In this document: piece by piece, positions 4,445 through 5,214 of the stretch
Numbering within the stretch: position 1 is the stretch's first letter
Layout: each line of letters begins with the position of its first letter
Assembly: GCA_003486285.1 (NCBI GenBank)
Contig: DNGH01000143.1
Span: forward strand, 1-5,214
Source: Actinomycetota bacterium
Lineage (GTDB): Bacteria; Actinomycetota; Acidimicrobiia; Spongiisociales; UBA11373
Direction of reading: 5' to 3'
DNA length: 5,214 bases
Program-made: the position numbers and the translations under genes
Notes under the pieces: generated by a model
The model's database searches: none
What the model was told of the DNA's origin: nothing
What the model saw: the letters and a program-made list of their open reading frames with translations, nothing else

Positions 4445-5214
4445 CGGCCCCATCCTCCAACACGATCCCCGCGGCGGCGAGCTCGGCGCGGATCCGGTCT
4501 GCCATCTCGAAGTCGCGCGCCGCCCGGGCGGCCGTCCTCCGGGCGATCAGGGCGGTGACTGCCTCCGCTCCGGTCACACCCGAGATTCCGACCGATCCGG
4601 CAATCCGATCGATCTCGGCGGCGAGATCCGTCAGCGATGCCGCCGGCTCATCGATGGCCAGGACACCGGTGATGGCGTCGTAGGCGGCCGCGATGGGTCC
4701 GGCATCCTCCCCGGAGTCGAGCATCCGATTGCCCTCACGGACTGCGTCGAACAGGACGCCGATGGCGGCAGCGGTGTTGAAGTCGTCATCCATCGCGGTG
4801 CGAAAGCCGTCGATCACCTCGGCATCGGGGGCGGTGGCGGCGGCTCCGCTGCGGCGCCGGAAGGCCCACAGCCGGTCGAGGGCGGCATCGGCCTCGACGA
4901 GGAGTTCGGAGGCGTACTCGAGGGGCTGGCGGTACTGCGCCCGCAGGTAGAACAGCCGCACCGCCTCGGGGCGGTAGGAGTCGAGCAAGTCGAGCAGACC
5001 GACGACGTTGCCCTCGGACTTCGACATCTTCTCGCCGCGCAGCGTCACCATCCCGTTGTGGAGCCAGTAGCGGGCGAAGGGGGTCGCGCCGGCGGCAGCC
5101 TCCGACTGGGCGATCTCGTTCTCGTGATGCGGGAACACCAGATCGAGCCCGCCGCCATGGATGTCGAACCCGAAGCCGAGCACCTTCTCCGCCATCGCCG
5201 AGCACTCGATGTGC
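4422..5214 (-). CDS. cysS: Cysteinyl-tRNA synthetase, C-terminal part (cut by window edge)
   Basis: The reading frame is open to the right edge, so only the last 263 residues are present; the N-terminal part with the HIGH motif lies outside, and the internal ATG at 5195 is not the start. The enzyme charges tRNA-Cys with cysteine using ATP. The fragment opens with HIECSAMAEKVLG, which carries one zinc ligand (Cys, codon 5204-5202), then FDIHGGGLDLVFPHHENEIAQS, which carries the His and Glu zinc ligands. The ATP-binding KMSKS signature follows (5030-5016), within GEKMSKSEGN. Downstream are the helical DALR-type region (AMDDDFNTAAAIGVLFD) and a C-terminal anticodon-binding segment ending in DFEMADRIRAELAAAGIVLEDGADGTTWHR. 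These features also occur in MshC, the related cysteine ligase of mycothiol synthesis, but DFEMADRIR with a full C-terminal domain favours CysS. The TAA stop (4424-4422) lies within rlmB. Confidence 0.95.
   Translation of the reverse strand, partial: HIECSAMAEKVLGFGFDIHGGGLDLVFPHHENEIAQSEAAAGATPFARYWLHNGMVTLRGEKMSKSEGNVVGLLDLLDSYRPEAVRLFYLRAQYRQPLEYASELLVEADAALDRLWAFRRRSGAAATAPDAEVIDGFRTAMDDDFNTAAAIGVLFDAVREGNRMLDSGEDAGPIAAAYDAITGVLAIDEPAASLTDLAAEIDRIAGSVGISGVTGAEAVTALIARRTAARAARDFEMADRIRAELAAAGIVLEDGADGTTWHR
4454..4458 (-). promoter_or_regulatory. Ribosome-binding site of rlmB inside cysS
   Basis: Minus-strand GGAGG at 4458-4454 touches ATG 4453 and stands 9 nt from in-frame ATG 4444. The spacing rules out efficient use of 4453 and favours 4444. 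The site lies within the last codons of cysS, so ribosomes finishing CysS reach the RlmB start directly. Confidence 0.65.

Overview
The window reads as chromosomal DNA from a high-GC actinobacterium, probably an uncultured or less-studied lineage. The DUF3263 protein (a family known mainly from Actinobacteria), the cysS-rlmB pair, the strong G/C third-position bias and a tRNA without an encoded CCA all point that way. The class cannot be fixed from the sequence alone. No phage, insertion sequence, CRISPR array or defence locus is visible; the genes are housekeeping or general accessory genes and are tightly packed.

Layout from left to right: an alanyl-tRNA editing protein (AlaX type, minus strand, 30-746) diverges from a metallo-beta-lactamase-fold hydrolase (plus, 848-1669). 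The hydrolase converges on a two-gene minus-strand operon: DUF3263 protein (3240-2986), then an AI-2E family membrane protein (2989-1838), joined by a 4-bp ATGA overlap. A 49-residue Flp/Tad-type pilin gene (plus, 3351-3500) diverges from that operon, and a possible sigma-28-like promoter precedes it. A tRNA-Thr(TGT) gene follows (plus, 3532-3604). It converges on the minus-strand pair cysS (cut by the right edge of the window, ends 4422) and rlmB (4444-3713), which overlap by 23 bp. Translation-quality functions recur: AlaX clears mischarged tRNA-Ala, CysRS charges tRNA-Cys, RlmB methylates 23S rRNA, and tRNA-Thr decodes ACA.

The most unusual content is in the intergenic spacers. Every junction downstream of gene 3' ends carries short tandem arrays of 7-bp units, each with its own unit family: AACTCYC at 1-45, SGTTRCC at 1676-1703, GTSAGCY at 1726-1753 (followed by two ACCCGGC units), and AGRTRTC with its inverted copy GAYRYCT at 3614-3689. 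The two divergent promoter regions have none. Because 7 is not a multiple of 3 and the units carry TGA or its complement, several arrays place stop codons in all three frames. The first array supplies the stop codon of alaX. The last folds back on itself as a long imperfect hairpin between tRNA-Thr and rlmB. These arrays are the best candidates for something undescribed.
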